A stretch of 64,000 bases of DNA from Chryseobacterium sp. MA9 (GCF_024399315.1 NZ_CP075170.1:4477501-4541500); one strand, 5' to 3'. Shown: positions 8,480 to 20,961, counted from the first letter of the stretch. Notes: generated by a model from the sequence alone, not told the origin. Numbers and translations are program-made.

Positions 8480-9589
8480 ATGTCATCAGCAAAAGATTTT
8501 TTAGAACTTATCCAGAAATCCCGTAAAGGAAAATTCAAAATTTATATCGGGATGAGTGCAGGTGTAGGAAAGACCTTCCGTATGCTTCAGGAAGCGCATT
8601 CCCTTTTGCGGAATGGCATTGATGTAAAGATTGGCTATATAGAAACCCATGGCCGGGAAGAAACCGTGGAGCTGGTAGAAGGACTTCCTGAGATTGAAAG
8701 AAAATCGGTCTTTTATAAAGGAAAAAATCTTGAGGAAATGGATCTTCAGGCCATTATCAATGAACATCCTGAAGTAGTTTTGGTTGACGAACTTGCTCAT
8801 ACCAATGTAGAAGGTTCCAAAAATAAAAAAAGATGGCAGGATGTCCTGGAAATCCTTGATAACGGAATCAATGTCATCAGTGCCATGAATATCCAGCACA
8901 TCGAAAGCCTGAATGAAGAAGTCAAGAAAATCACTGGAGTAGAAGTAGCAGAGCGGGTTCCAGACAAGATTCTTGCACTTGCAGATGAAGTAGTTAATAT
9001 TGACTTAACGGCTGATGAACTGCTGACCCGCTTAAAAGAAGGGAAAATCTATAAAAAAGAAAAAATTCAGACGGCACTCAGTAATTTCTTCCAGAGTGGG
9101 CATATTCTACAACTTCGTGAGCTGGCTCTAAAAGAAGTGGCTACCCATGTAGAAAGGAAGGTGGAAACGGAGATCAAAACTGAAAATTTTAAACCCATAA
9201 AATTCCTGGCCTGTATCAGCAGCAACGAGAAAATTGCCAAAACGATTATCAGGAAAACAGCGAGATTAGCCAGCTACTATAACAGTCCATGGACTGTTTT
9301 GTACGTTCAGAAGCCATCTGAAAATCCGGAAAAAATTGCACTTGATAAACAGCGGTATTTAATTAATAATTTTAATTTAGCACAGGAATTGGGCGCCAAA
9401 GTAGTCCGGGTCAAAGAAAGCAGTGTTTATAATGGGATACTGGAATATGTGATTGCCCATAATATCACAACGGTCTGCATTGGAAAGCCTCATGCCAGTT
9501 TCTGGCAGCGAATGCTGGGCTACAGCTGGATCTATACCCTCATGAACAGGCTGAATGAAAGACAGATAGATATTATTATTTTATCATAA
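8480..9589 (+). CDS. kdpD: KdpD-type sensor with USP domain, no histidine kinase domain
   Basis: The 369-residue cytosolic protein has the KdpD N-terminal domain, with Walker A GMSAGVGKT (K31) and the DELAHTN motif, followed by a universal-stress-protein-like domain from about 230. It stops where E. coli KdpD would continue into four membrane helices and a kinase. Here the kinase is a separate gene 5 bases downstream. The frame extends to a GTG at 8447, but ATG at 8480 fits the family start. It probably senses cytosolic signals and passes them to that kinase by contact. Confidence 0.92.
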   Translation: MSSAKDFLELIQKSRKGKFKIYIGMSAGVGKTFRMLQEAHSLLRNGIDVKIGYIETHGREETVELVEGLPEIERKSVFYKGKNLEEMDLQAIINEHPEVVLVDELAHTNVEGSKNKKRWQDVLEILDNGINVISAMNIQHIESLNEEVKKITGVEVAERVPDKILALADEVVNIDLTADELLTRLKEGKIYKKEKIQTALSNFFQSGHILQLRELALKEVATHVERKVETEIKTENFKPIKFLACISSNEKIAKTIIRKTARLASYYNSPWTVLYVQKPSENPEKIALDKQRYLINNFNLAQELGAKVVRVKESSVYNGILEYVIAHNITTVCIGKPHASFWQRMLGYSWIYTLMNRLNERQIDIIILS

Positions 9590-9594
9590 AAATA

Positions 9595-11309
9595 ATGAAA
9601 CTTAAAACGAAACTTACTTTAGGCGTTGGCCTTTTATTTCTGCTGATCGTTCTGCTTTCAGTGATAGGTTCTGTGTATATCAATAAATTAAAATCCGATA
9701 CTGAAAAGATCCTTACTGCCAATTATAACAGTCTGGAATTTTCCAAAAATATGCTTCTGGCGCTGGATAACATCAGTACAGACAGTACTGTTGCAATAGC
9801 AGATTTTAGAAAAAATAACAAGCTGCAGGAAAAAAACCTTACAGAATTTGGGGAAAAAGAGGCCACTCAGAACCTCAATATGCATTTCAGCAGCTATCTG
9901 AAAGCACCGGATATCCATAAAGAAAAACTCATCCGTGAGGATCTGGCCAAGATCATGTCTTTGAATATGAAAGGCATAGAACGCAAGAGTGACATTGCGA
10001 TCATTACAGCAGAAAACGCTACTTTTTGGATCGTAAGTTTAGGAACTGTATGCTTTCTGATTGCTTTTATCCTGCTTTTCAATTTACCACAAACCATTGC
10101 AGAGCCTATCAATCAGCTTACCTTCAGTATCAAACAGATTGCCGATAAAAACTATAATGAAAGAGTTCATTTTAAAGGAAGTGAAGAGTTCAGCAGTCTG
10201 GCAGATTCATTCAATACGATGGCGGAGAAACTTCAGGAGTACGAAAGTAGTACGCTTTCCAAACAGTTGATGGATAAAAAACGTATCGAAACATTGGTCA
10301 ACAACATGCATGATGCGGTTATTGGCCTGGATGAGAATCATTTTATCTACATGATCAATGATGAAGCTTTGAAGATCACCAATCTCCATAAAGAAGATAT
10401 TATTGGAAAAACGGCTCATGAAGTAGCAATCAACAATGATCTGATACGTGAACTGCTGAAAAATGTTGACCACCCGGTAAAAGATCCGATTAAGATTGTT
10501 CGCGATAACAAAGAAAATTATTTTGAACAGGATATTATTCCTATCAATATTGTAAAAACAGGTGAAAAGGAGAAAAAATATATTGGAAAGGTAATTTTAC
10601 TGAGAAATATTACCCCTTTTAAAGAACTGGATTTTGCCAAAACGAACTTCATTGCAACCATTTCCCATGAATTGAAAACTCCAATTTCAGCCATAAAAAT
10701 GGGCGTTCAGCTCCTTGGAAATCAAAAATTCGGAGAACTGAATGAGCAGCAGCAGGAATTGTTAAAAAGCATCAATGAAGACGGACAGCGATTATTGGAT
10801 ATTACAGGTGAATTGCTTAATCTTTCTCAGGTAGAATCCGGAAATATCAGACTGACTGTAGAGAAATGTTCCCCTAAAGAAATAGTACAAACTGCTGTAA
10901 AGAATGTTGAAAAGCTTGCCGAGCAGAAAAATATTTCCATCAGCACAGAATATCTTCTGGAAGAAACTGATGGTGTAACTGCAGATTTTGACAAAACAGT
11001 CTGGGTAATGAATAATTTCCTGACCAATGCCGTAAAACACTCTTTTCAGGATGAAAATATTAAGATTGTGGTAAAAACTGGATTCGTTCATTCAGTTCAG
11101 TATTATTGATACCGGAAGCGGAATTGATGAAAAATACCACCCGCCAGATCTTTGACCGTTATTTCCAGGTTCCGGGAGAACATCAGAATGGAACAGGACT
11201 CGGTTTGGCCATTTCGAAAAATTTTATTGAAAAACAGCATGGAGAAATCGGAGTGAAGAGTTCTTTAAATAATGGAAGTACATTTTACTTCAGACTGCCA
11301 GTTTCATAA
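9595..11309 (+). pseudogene. sensor histidine kinase of kdp locus, disrupted by two +1 frameshifts
   Basis: The domain order is complete but spread over three frames. Frame 1 has two membrane helices (about 10-30 and 145-165), HAMP, PAS, a HisKA domain with the phospho-His motif ISHELKTP, and the ATPase N box (NNFLTNAVKHS). The frame is then lost at a GG near 11080-11081. The next 60 bases read DTGSGIDEKYH (G1 box) in a second frame. An extra C in the CCC at 11140-11142 shifts into a third frame with QIFDRYFQVPG and GTGLGLAISKNF (G2 box). Removing one G and one C restores an intact protein of about 570 residues. Either the gene is broken, leaving a truncated kinase, or both are assembly errors. 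The frame after the second shift opens only with a TTG. Confidence 0.85.
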
Positions 11310-11329
11310 GGATTAAATAACGTATTTAA

Positions 11330-11362
11330 ACACCTTATAGGTTTTATAAACCTATAAGGTGT
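11330..11362 (+). terminator. perfect 15-bp inverted repeat at end of kdp operon
   Basis: ACACCTTATAGGTTT (11330-11344) pairs perfectly with 11348-11362 across a TAT loop. There is no long T run after it, so it is terminator-like rather than a textbook terminator. Confidence 0.6.
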
Positions 11363-11424
11363 ATTCATCTATTTGAATAAAAAAATCAGATCCTTCTCAA
11401 TTAAAAACTAACAATCCTATTCTT

Positions 11425-11432
11425 TATATTTG
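11425..11432 (+). promoter_or_regulatory. -7 element (TATATTTG) for the gene at 11447
   Basis: Matches the Bacteroidota -7 consensus TAnnTTTG and sits 15 bases before the ATG, implying a very short leader. No clear -33 TTG was identified. Confidence 0.6.
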
Positions 11433-11446
11433 CGATAAAAATAACA

Positions 11447-11905
11447 ATGAGAAAAACTATAGGACTCTTATTATTTTCAGTTTTGCTAAGTATCCGGGTC
11501 TCTGCTCAGACATTCACGTTAGAACAGCTTAAGGGATTCAACAAACTTACCATGGATGAGTTTAAAAAAGAGATGAAACAGCTTCAGTTCAAATTTTATG
11601 ACAGAACAGAAGGCTTAGGTTTCCTCTTAACAGAATATGATTCCCCGGACTACACATCGAAAATCGGAAAGTTTGAATATGCTGAAGAAAAATCGGAAGA
11701 TAGGATTGAATTTGAGTTTAAAGACAAGAAAGAATATGATAAGTACCTTAAGCTGATACTGGCAGCTGGATATAAAGAAACTGAGAAGGGAAAGATTATT
11801 ACCAAAGAGCCTTATGTAGATTACTATAGAAATAAAGAACATATCAGGTTGATCTTGCCTAAAGCAGGGCAAAAAAATCCGTACACCATTATTGTTTTCA
11901 AATAA
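11447..11905 (+). CDS. small exported protein, unknown function
   Basis: This 152-residue protein has a clear signal peptide (cut after VSAQ, about 20) and a charged, lysine- and glutamate-rich mature part with no recognised domain. It has its own promoter and is closed by a shared terminator. It is probably periplasmic or secreted. It is not functionally linked to the kdp genes by any visible feature. Confidence 0.75.
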   Translation: MRKTIGLLLFSVLLSIRVSAQTFTLEQLKGFNKLTMDEFKKEMKQLQFKFYDRTEGLGFLLTEYDSPDYTSKIGKFEYAEEKSEDRIEFEFKDKKEYDKYLKLILAAGYKETEKGKIITKEPYVDYYRNKEHIRLILPKAGQKNPYTIIVFK

Positions 11906-11938
11906 AATCTGAATTTTAATGTAGATTTGAAAAATATA

Positions 11939-11971
11939 AAAAAGGCTGTGAAATCTATCACAGCCTTTTTA
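11939..11971. terminator. bidirectional terminator between convergent genes
   Basis: AAAAGGCTGTG pairs with CACAGCCTTTT, with A runs on the left and T runs on the right, so it can stop transcription from the gene ending at 11905 and from the convergent gene ending at 11990. Confidence 0.8.
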
Positions 11972-11989
11972 CATGAATATTGGGTAAGT

Positions 11990-14488
11990 TTAATCCTTAA
12001 TAAACTTTTGTACAATTATTTTGTCTTTTGTGAAGGCTTTGAGAATATAGTTTCCTTTAGAAAGCTCAGAAACAGGAATTGAGTTTCCTTTTACATTTGT
12101 TGAACTGATAATTCTTCCGGCTGCATCATAGATTTCAGCTTTTATAATTTCATTTTTAGATTGAATATTTAAAATATCTCTTACCGGATTCGGATATATG
12201 GAAATAACATTGTTTTCTTTATCAGTTTCTGCTGTTGCTAATACATTTTGAACGCTTGTTGTATAAGTATTGGTAATAATCGGAGCATTGTAATCGAAGT
12301 AAATATTGGCTGTATTGCTGAAGCTATTACCAAGATTTAAGGTAGACTTGGTTTTAATTTTGAATGAAACATATCCGTCATTATTTGCATCATCAAAAGG
12401 CAGTTGGATATTTTCAAAGATGAATTCTACTGTATTCGGATTGGTAATTCTTGTTGCAAAATTGTGACTTCCGTTCAATGCAACTAAACTTGATATGTCA
12501 AATTTAGAAGTATCAATAACATCCTTTACCACAATATTCTGTGCATTTGCGGTACCTGTGTTTTCAAACCTGATCAGATAATGCACATAATCTCCAACCT
12601 GGGTTTGCGTAATAGTAGTTCCTTCCAGACAAGTCTTATCATTCGGGTCAAAAGAATTGACTACCGATTGGTTCAACGTGAAATTATTGTCAACTGGTGT
12701 TTCATCAGTAGCTCCATTGATTTGTGATGTGTAATGCAGAATGTCACCGCTGTTTAACGATGGAGTCTGTATTGGGGTATTTAATTTCAGTGTTACGGTG
12801 ACTTCTCTGGTTTCAAGAGGAAGAAGATTGTTGAAATTCCATGTTAAAATACCAGTAGATTGTGTATCCGGAGCAACTGTTGCATTCATGTAATTCATCA
12901 GATTGTCGTTGAAATTGAAAACAATATTTCCTGATTGGGCCACAGTTCCTTTGTTTTTGTAAACAATTTTGTATTTGGTATCAAATCCTGGAATAGCAGC
13001 TGTTACAGGAATAATCAGGACTTCAAGATCATTATGAGTTCCGTTCGCTGTTAAGCAGAAATTTTGATTCAAAGGGCTTGTTTGTGCCGGAAAGTTTACT
13101 GTTAAAGTACTTGGAGATATGGTCCAATAGGCTGGATTTTCTGAAATTGGCGTAATTGTATGAGCACCTGTTTGTAAAGGAATAGAATAATTTCCTGATG
13201 AATCAGCAATCATATTTCCGGAAACAGAACCGCTTGTAATCGAAAATTTTTGGAAAGATTTGTTAACATCATTGATATCACAGCCATTGTTGTTAATATC
13301 ATATCTTGTATTTCCGGTAACTTTATAATAAGTACCACCCGGTGTAAATGAACAATAAGAATTTAAATTAATAGTATTGAGAGAATGCGTAGATAAATAA
13401 TTACTGATCGCCGCGAAATCTCCATCATCACAGCAAATATATTTAAGATTAGGATTGTTATTATTAATATGAAACCAGGATGTGACATTCAGTATATTTC
13501 CTCCGCTTTTCAGATTAATATTTTTCAGAAGTGCATTGTCATAGATCGTGATGTTTTCCAATAAAGGATTCATACTTAAATCCAGTGTTGTAAGATTATT
13601 ATTTAAAGTACTAAACTGTCTTAAAGCTGGAAAAATGGAAAGATCTATAGCTGTCAGACCTGTAGATTGTAACCCAAGAGACTCTATGTTCGTTGTACTG
13701 ACCAGAGATAATGTGGAGATCGGGCTTTGTGAAAGATATACAGTATCTAGGTTTTGTAGATTATGTAACTGAAGCGTTGTTAAAGAAGTACAATTATAAA
13801 TTCCCAAATTATTCAGATTTGTACAACCGGTTAAATTAATATTATTTGTTGAAGTGCTGTTTCTTATTTGAAGCCATTCCAAAGCACTCATATTACTAAA
13901 ATCCAAAGATTGGATATTAGTCTTATTGATCTCCAAAGATTTCAAATTAGGGCAAAGGCTAAGATTAATGGCATTTATAGGTTGCGTAGAATTCAGATTG
14001 TTAATAAGCAGACTTTTCAATGAATTGCTTTGTAAGTTATAATTCGTAATATTATTATGCTCGGAAGACATTGTTGCTAAAGATGTACAACCTGCAATAT
14101 TCAGAGAAGTTAATTGTGAATTATAGTTTACTGTTAAAGCGATGAGGTTAGTCATAGTACTTACGTCAACAGTAGAAACAGAAGTTCCGAATAGATACAA
14201 CTCTGTTAAATTAGTAAAGCTTTTAATCCCTTCGATGGATTGAATATTTACTCTGTTTCCATAATAAAGATCAGACAGCTTTACAACATTATTGGCTTCA
14301 CTTTGTTGTATGATGCCATCGTTATTAGTGTCAACGGGAATATTGCTTCCATATTGATCTTTTGCATAGCCATTACTGTAATTAGCTGTTAACAAGAAAT
14401 TCTTAAAAGCTGCGTCCGGGATATTCACATTTTGCGCTTGAAATACCGCAAAAAGCATCATAGAAACGATGAGGTAGATTTTTTTCAT
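11990..14488 (-). CDS. large secreted leucine-rich protein with T9SS sorting domain
   Basis: An 832-residue protein with a signal peptide (cut after FQAQ). Degenerate leucine-rich repeats fill about residues 30-370 (recurring LTxLxLxxxxxL and NLxxLxI units), followed by beta-sandwich domains rich in N, T and D (an NTGTANAQNIVVKDVID segment typical of DUF11/DUF7619-type modules). A C-terminal type A sorting domain begins near IYPNPVRDILNIQ and ends IVQKFIKD. In Bacteroidota that tail sends proteins through the type IX system to the surface or medium. The role is probably adhesion or binding; the ligand is unknown. A -7-like TATTTTTG lies upstream at 14526-14533 on the minus strand. Confidence 0.88.
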   Translation of the reverse strand: MKKIYLIVSMMLFAVFQAQNVNIPDAAFKNFLLTANYSNGYAKDQYGSNIPVDTNNDGIIQQSEANNVVKLSDLYYGNRVNIQSIEGIKSFTNLTELYLFGTSVSTVDVSTMTNLIALTVNYNSQLTSLNIAGCTSLATMSSEHNNITNYNLQSNSLKSLLINNLNSTQPINAINLSLCPNLKSLEINKTNIQSLDFSNMSALEWLQIRNSTSTNNINLTGCTNLNNLGIYNCTSLTTLQLHNLQNLDTVYLSQSPISTLSLVSTTNIESLGLQSTGLTAIDLSIFPALRQFSTLNNNLTTLDLSMNPLLENITIYDNALLKNINLKSGGNILNVTSWFHINNNNPNLKYICCDDGDFAAISNYLSTHSLNTINLNSYCSFTPGGTYYKVTGNTRYDINNNGCDINDVNKSFQKFSITSGSVSGNMIADSSGNYSIPLQTGAHTITPISENPAYWTISPSTLTVNFPAQTSPLNQNFCLTANGTHNDLEVLIIPVTAAIPGFDTKYKIVYKNKGTVAQSGNIVFNFNDNLMNYMNATVAPDTQSTGILTWNFNNLLPLETREVTVTLKLNTPIQTPSLNSGDILHYTSQINGATDETPVDNNFTLNQSVVNSFDPNDKTCLEGTTITQTQVGDYVHYLIRFENTGTANAQNIVVKDVIDTSKFDISSLVALNGSHNFATRITNPNTVEFIFENIQLPFDDANNDGYVSFKIKTKSTLNLGNSFSNTANIYFDYNAPIITNTYTTSVQNVLATAETDKENNVISIYPNPVRDILNIQSKNEIIKAEIYDAAGRIISSTNVKGNSIPVSELSKGNYILKAFTKDKIIVQKFIKD

Positions 14489-14587
14489 GTATTATTAGTT
14501 TATAGTTATTTTTGTAATTATAAAGCAAAAATAAACCATTAAGAGGAATATCTTAATGGTTTAGTAAATAATTATTAAAAATATTTA

Positions 14588-16705
<2,118 letters not shown>

Positions 16706-16743
16706 TTAGAAATAAAACTTTTGTTTAAAGTAATTTAACATAA

Positions 16744-16813
16744 CGTTCTGATTTAATTAAAAAAATGTTAAAGCTTTCTTAAACACCCTGGTGTTAAAGT
16801 CAAAATACCTTTG
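16744..16813 (+). promoter_or_regulatory. Pho-box-like 11-bp-period repeats plus -7 element
   Basis: 7-mers AATTAAA (16755), TGTTAAA (16766) and TCTTAAA (16777) lie exactly 11 bases apart, with a weaker CGTTCTG at 16744. The -7 element TACCTTTG is at 16806-16813, 29 bases from the start of the last repeat. The 7+4 spacing is that of PhoB sites in other bacteria. The same layout precedes the SusC gene at 21405. Confidence 0.55.
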
Positions 16814-16915
16814 CACATCTGATTAAAAGAAACCTCAACCTGATCTATTAACATGAAAATCAAAGAGGTTTCCTGGCGAATATCAAAAAATTAATCATAA
16901 AGATCTTCGGAAGAA

Positions 16916-19900
16916 ATGAAAAAAGTAAAGATTGTACTGGGATTATTGTTTTTAGGGCTTGGGACAATGGCTTATGCACAGACCACACAAGCTTCTATTG
17001 TAGGGAAAGTTATTGGGCCGGGAAGTATGGCTCAGGAAAAAGTGAAAGTAACGATCGTGAATGAGTCTACAGGATTCAGAACGGAAACGGAAACAAACTC
17101 AAAAGGGGAGTATATTTTTAAGGAAATTCCTCTTGGAGGCCCTTATACAGTTATTGTAAACGATGATAAAAAAGAAGGTTACAATGTGAACTTTGGAGAT
17201 CAGGTCACTGTAAATATGGATCTGGGGAATGAAAAGAGTATTGAGGAGGTAAAAATTATCGGAAACCTGAAAAACAAGATCGGAAATCTTGGAGCTGCTA
17301 CAGCAATTTCAGCGAAAAATATCAGCATACTTCCGGTGAACGGACGAAACTTTGCCAATCTTGCAGAGTTATCACCACTAAGCGGAAAAGGCGGAAATCT
17401 TTCCGGGCAGCTGGGATCTTCTACCAATTTTACGATTGATGGGATGACGGCCAAAAACCCTACTTCTGCAGGAGCTACTACCAGCCGAAGCGGCGCCCCT
17501 TTCTCTATCTCCATTGAAGCAGTACGTGAATTTAAAATTACTACCAACCAATATGATGTGACATTGGGAAGAAGTGGAGGAGGAACGGTAAGTGCTGTTA
17601 CCAAATCAGGAACCAATAAATTTTCAGGAAGTGCCTGGGAATATTTAAGAACAAACTGGCTTTCCAGTCCATATGACATCAGAGGAAACAAAAGAAACAA
17701 TGATTTCTCTACTTCTCAGTTCGGGTTTTCATTGGGTGGACCTATCATTAAAAATAAATTACATTTCTTCGTAGCATGGGATCACCAGCTGGATTCAAGA
17801 CCTTTAGTGATTGCAGATATCAGATCTCAGGATGATGAAAAGAGATTCAATACTACCACGCAGACGCTTAATCAGTTTCTGGATATTGCACGGGCAAAAT
17901 ATGGGGTAGGAAGCAGCCCGCAATTCGGAACATTTGATAAAGTGAGAAACTCTGATGCCGCTTTCTTACGTCTTGACTGGCAGATCAACGAAAAGAACTT
18001 ATTAACACTTAGAAATAATTTTACTTACGACCTTAATAAAAACGGTCTTGGCGATAATACCAATATCAATTTCTTTGAATCTTATGGGAATGACAAAAAC
18101 TTTGATAACAGCTTGTTATTAACTTTAAGATCAAACCTGCAGCCTAATTTAACCAATGAATTGAAAGCGCAATATCTTTATACTTTCCAGGACAGTTATC
18201 AGAACAACCAATTGGGTAAACCTGTCCCGAGAGCTATTGTGGAGGGAGTGTCTTCAAGTGCAGGGTCTACCAATATTCAGATAGGAGGACACCGTTTTGC
18301 CCAGGAAAGTTTTAGAAATAATGTATTTCAGATTGTAGATAATTTATATTACAATACAGATAAAGTAAAATATACTTTCGGAGCAGATCTGATGTATACA
18401 ACAGCAAAATCGGTATACGGAAGTGAGGTGAATGGAAGATTCCATTTCCAGGGAATGAGCAATTTTGATGCAATGACGCCTTACAAATTCTACAGAGAAG
18501 TTCCTTTGATGGCCGATCCGTCTGTAAGATCAAACATATGGAACATCGGTCTATACGGGCAATTCCAGACTAAAGTGGCTAAAGGTCTTGATTTAATGGC
18601 TGGTTTAAGATTAGACTACGGTGGTTACCCGAAAGCAGAATTCAACCAGAAACTGTTTGATGAAATGGGAATCAGAACTGATAATCAGATCAAATCATTT
18701 GTAATTCAGCCAAGATTCCAGTTTGACTGGAATATCAATGAAGGAAATAAAGACTTCCTTAAGTTCGGTGCCGGAATTTTCTCTTCGGATATCAACAACT
18801 ATATGATCATTAACAACCTTGTATTCGATGGAAAGCATCTTGCTACAGTGGATGTAACAGGTAAAGATGTTCCGTTCCCAGATTTCAACAGCTACAGAAA
18901 TGATTATAACTCGGTTCCGTCTCTTTCCCAGTATCAGATTCCAACCATTAACTATACCGGTAAAGATGCAAAAATTCCAATTGTTTATAAAGCAAATATT
19001 TCTTATACCCATTTCTTCAATGAAAGATTCAGAGCAGGAATTGCAGGCTACATGGCTTTGGGTAGAAATAATTATTTTTACTATGACAGAAATATGGTAG
19101 CCAACCCTTTCTTTACATTAGCGAACGAAGGAGGCAGAGGAGTATTTATCCCTACAGGAGCTATTACCAATAATGATAATTCAAAAAGTGTAAGTTTTGA
19201 CTGGAAACAGGGAAGAATTAATAATAATTTCGGAAGAGTACTGGAATTGGTGAGTGATGGTAAAGTAAATCAGTTCTCATTCGTGATAGATACAAGTTAC
19301 CGTTACTGGAAAGATGGGGAAATCACGGCAAGTTATACATGGTCTGACATCAAAGACAATACTTCTTACAATGGAAACGTAGCAAACTCTGCAACATTAT
19401 CTACCATGATTCAGAGTGATCCGAGAGATTTAAGAATGACTTATTCTGACAACCAGTTCAGAAATAAAGTGGTCATCTATGGGAACTCTCCTACCATTGC
19501 AGGATTTACATTAGGAATCAGATATTCAGGAATCGGAGGAACTCGTTTCTCTGCAACAACAGGCGGAAATATCAATGGTGACTTTGTAGATTCCAATGAC
19601 CTTGCTTTTATCTTCCCGAACCTTACCAAATCTATTTTGGATGATCCACAGGTAGGACAAGCTCTGAAAGATTATATCAACGAATACAACGGAAAAATCG
19701 CAGAACGTAACGGTGGTAAAAATGGATTCTACGGCGTTTGGGACGTTCGTGTAGCGAAAAAAATTAAATTCGATAAAGTGGGGGCTTTTGAACTTTCTGT
19801 AGATATCTTCAACGTAGCAAACCTTCTTAATAAAGAATGGGGTGTAAATAACTCATATGGAAATACCTCTCTGTATAAAGTAACCAGATTTAATAAGGAT

Positions 19901-20002
19901 ACCATGCAGTATGAATATACCAAAAACGTAAGTGGAGGAGGTTTGGTTCCAATGACAGGAAATCCATACCAGATCCAGATTGGTGCGAAGTATTCCTTCT
20001 AA
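16916..20002 (+). CDS. Oar-like TonB-dependent outer-membrane receptor
   Basis: The 1028-residue protein has a signal peptide (cut after AYAQ, about 22), an N-terminal carboxypeptidase-regulatory-like domain (about 25-110), a plug domain (PVNGRNFANLAELSP, FTIDGM, REFKITTNQYDV) and a large beta-barrel ending in phenylalanine. This matches the Oar-like TonB-dependent transporters. The leader of about 100 bases carries the Pho-box-like repeats. The substrate is unknown; the neighbouring glycerophosphodiesterase suggests phosphate-ester uptake or use. Confidence 0.88.
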   Translation: MKKVKIVLGLLFLGLGTMAYAQTTQASIVGKVIGPGSMAQEKVKVTIVNESTGFRTETETNSKGEYIFKEIPLGGPYTVIVNDDKKEGYNVNFGDQVTVNMDLGNEKSIEEVKIIGNLKNKIGNLGAATAISAKNISILPVNGRNFANLAELSPLSGKGGNLSGQLGSSTNFTIDGMTAKNPTSAGATTSRSGAPFSISIEAVREFKITTNQYDVTLGRSGGGTVSAVTKSGTNKFSGSAWEYLRTNWLSSPYDIRGNKRNNDFSTSQFGFSLGGPIIKNKLHFFVAWDHQLDSRPLVIADIRSQDDEKRFNTTTQTLNQFLDIARAKYGVGSSPQFGTFDKVRNSDAAFLRLDWQINEKNLLTLRNNFTYDLNKNGLGDNTNINFFESYGNDKNFDNSLLLTLRSNLQPNLTNELKAQYLYTFQDSYQNNQLGKPVPRAIVEGVSSSAGSTNIQIGGHRFAQESFRNNVFQIVDNLYYNTDKVKYTFGADLMYTTAKSVYGSEVNGRFHFQGMSNFDAMTPYKFYREVPLMADPSVRSNIWNIGLYGQFQTKVAKGLDLMAGLRLDYGGYPKAEFNQKLFDEMGIRTDNQIKSFVIQPRFQFDWNINEGNKDFLKFGAGIFSSDINNYMIINNLVFDGKHLATVDVTGKDVPFPDFNSYRNDYNSVPSLSQYQIPTINYTGKDAKIPIVYKANISYTHFFNERFRAGIAGYMALGRNNYFYYDRNMVANPFFTLANEGGRGVFIPTGAITNNDNSKSVSFDWKQGRINNNFGRVLELVSDGKVNQFSFVIDTSYRYWKDGEITASYTWSDIKDNTSYNGNVANSATLSTMIQSDPRDLRMTYSDNQFRNKVVIYGNSPTIAGFTLGIRYSGIGGTRFSATTGGNINGDFVDSNDLAFIFPNLTKSILDDPQVGQALKDYINEYNGKIAERNGGKNGFYGVWDVRVAKKIKFDKVGAFELSVDIFNVANLLNKEWGVNNSYGNTSLYKVTRFNKDTMQYEYTKNVSGGGLVPMTGNPYQIQIGAKYSF

Positions 20003-20170
20003 TAATTATCTTTTTCAATCACTGAAGGCATAAAAGAAAATGAGTCAGCTATTGTAAATCTTACTTAGCTGTAATCCGTAAATCTTTTATGTCTTTGTGG
20101 TTTTCATTTATTAATAACTACCTTTATCAGGAAGTTTCACGACTTTATTTTTAATAATTTAAATTATATT

Positions 20171-20917
20171 ATGAAAAATTTTATCTTAGGGTTAGCAGTT
20201 TTAAGTACAGTTATGATGAAAGCACAAACCCAGATCATTGCCCATAGAGGATATTTCCAGGCTCAGCCTCCTACAACGGAGAACTCAATTCAATCATTGG
20301 AAAATGCCCAGAAATTAAAAATATATGGGTCTGAATTTGATGTAAGAATGACAAAAGATGGTGTATTGGTGGTCAATCACGATGAACATCATGGTAAAAT
20401 GGAAATTTCTGAAGCTACATTCAAAGAACTGGAAGCATTGAAATTATCCAATGGAGAAAACTTTCCCACATTAAAAGACTATTTGAAACAGGGAAAAAAA
20501 GATAAAGCTCTGAAGCTGATCGTTGAGATCAAACCAGCCAAGACTCCGGAAATTGAAAATGAGATCACGCAGAAAACAATCAAAATGATCAAAGATATGA
20601 AGCTGGAATCTCAGAGTGAGTTTATTTCTTTCAGCCTTAATATCTGTAAAGAGATCAAAAAACAGGCACCTTCCTTTAAAGTTCAGTATCTGAATGGAGA
20701 ACTGTCTCCTGAGCAGATCAAAAAAGAGGGATTGGATGGTATGGATTATCACTACAGTGTTTTCCAGAAAAACCCTACCTGGATTGCTGATGCAAAAGCA
20801 TTGGGATTAATTACCAATTCATGGACCGTAAATGACGTTGCCGTATATGATGAATTGAAAAAGCAAGGAATCGGGTTTGTAACAACCAATATTCCTGATC
20901 AGTTGAAGAATAAATAA
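20171..20917 (+). CDS. exported glycerophosphodiester phosphodiesterase
   Basis: This 248-residue GDPD-family protein has a signal peptide (cut after MMKAQ). It shows the catalytic motif AHRGYFQAQPPTTENS (His, Arg, Glu), the metal-binding EFDVRMTKDGVLVVNHD and the KLIVEIK strand. It cleaves glycerophosphodiesters to glycerol-3-phosphate and an alcohol in the periplasm. It lies 168 bases after the receptor, with no clear promoter in the gap, so read-through is likely. It fits a phosphate-scavenging role. Confidence 0.93.
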   Translation: MKNFILGLAVLSTVMMKAQTQIIAHRGYFQAQPPTTENSIQSLENAQKLKIYGSEFDVRMTKDGVLVVNHDEHHGKMEISEATFKELEALKLSNGENFPTLKDYLKQGKKDKALKLIVEIKPAKTPEIENEITQKTIKMIKDMKLESQSEFISFSLNICKEIKKQAPSFKVQYLNGELSPEQIKKEGLDGMDYHYSVFQKNPTWIADAKALGLITNSWTVNDVAVYDELKKQGIGFVTTNIPDQLKNK

Positions 20918-20961
20918 CAGTTGAAAATTTCTCACAAAGAGTACAACTGAAGAATGAAACA

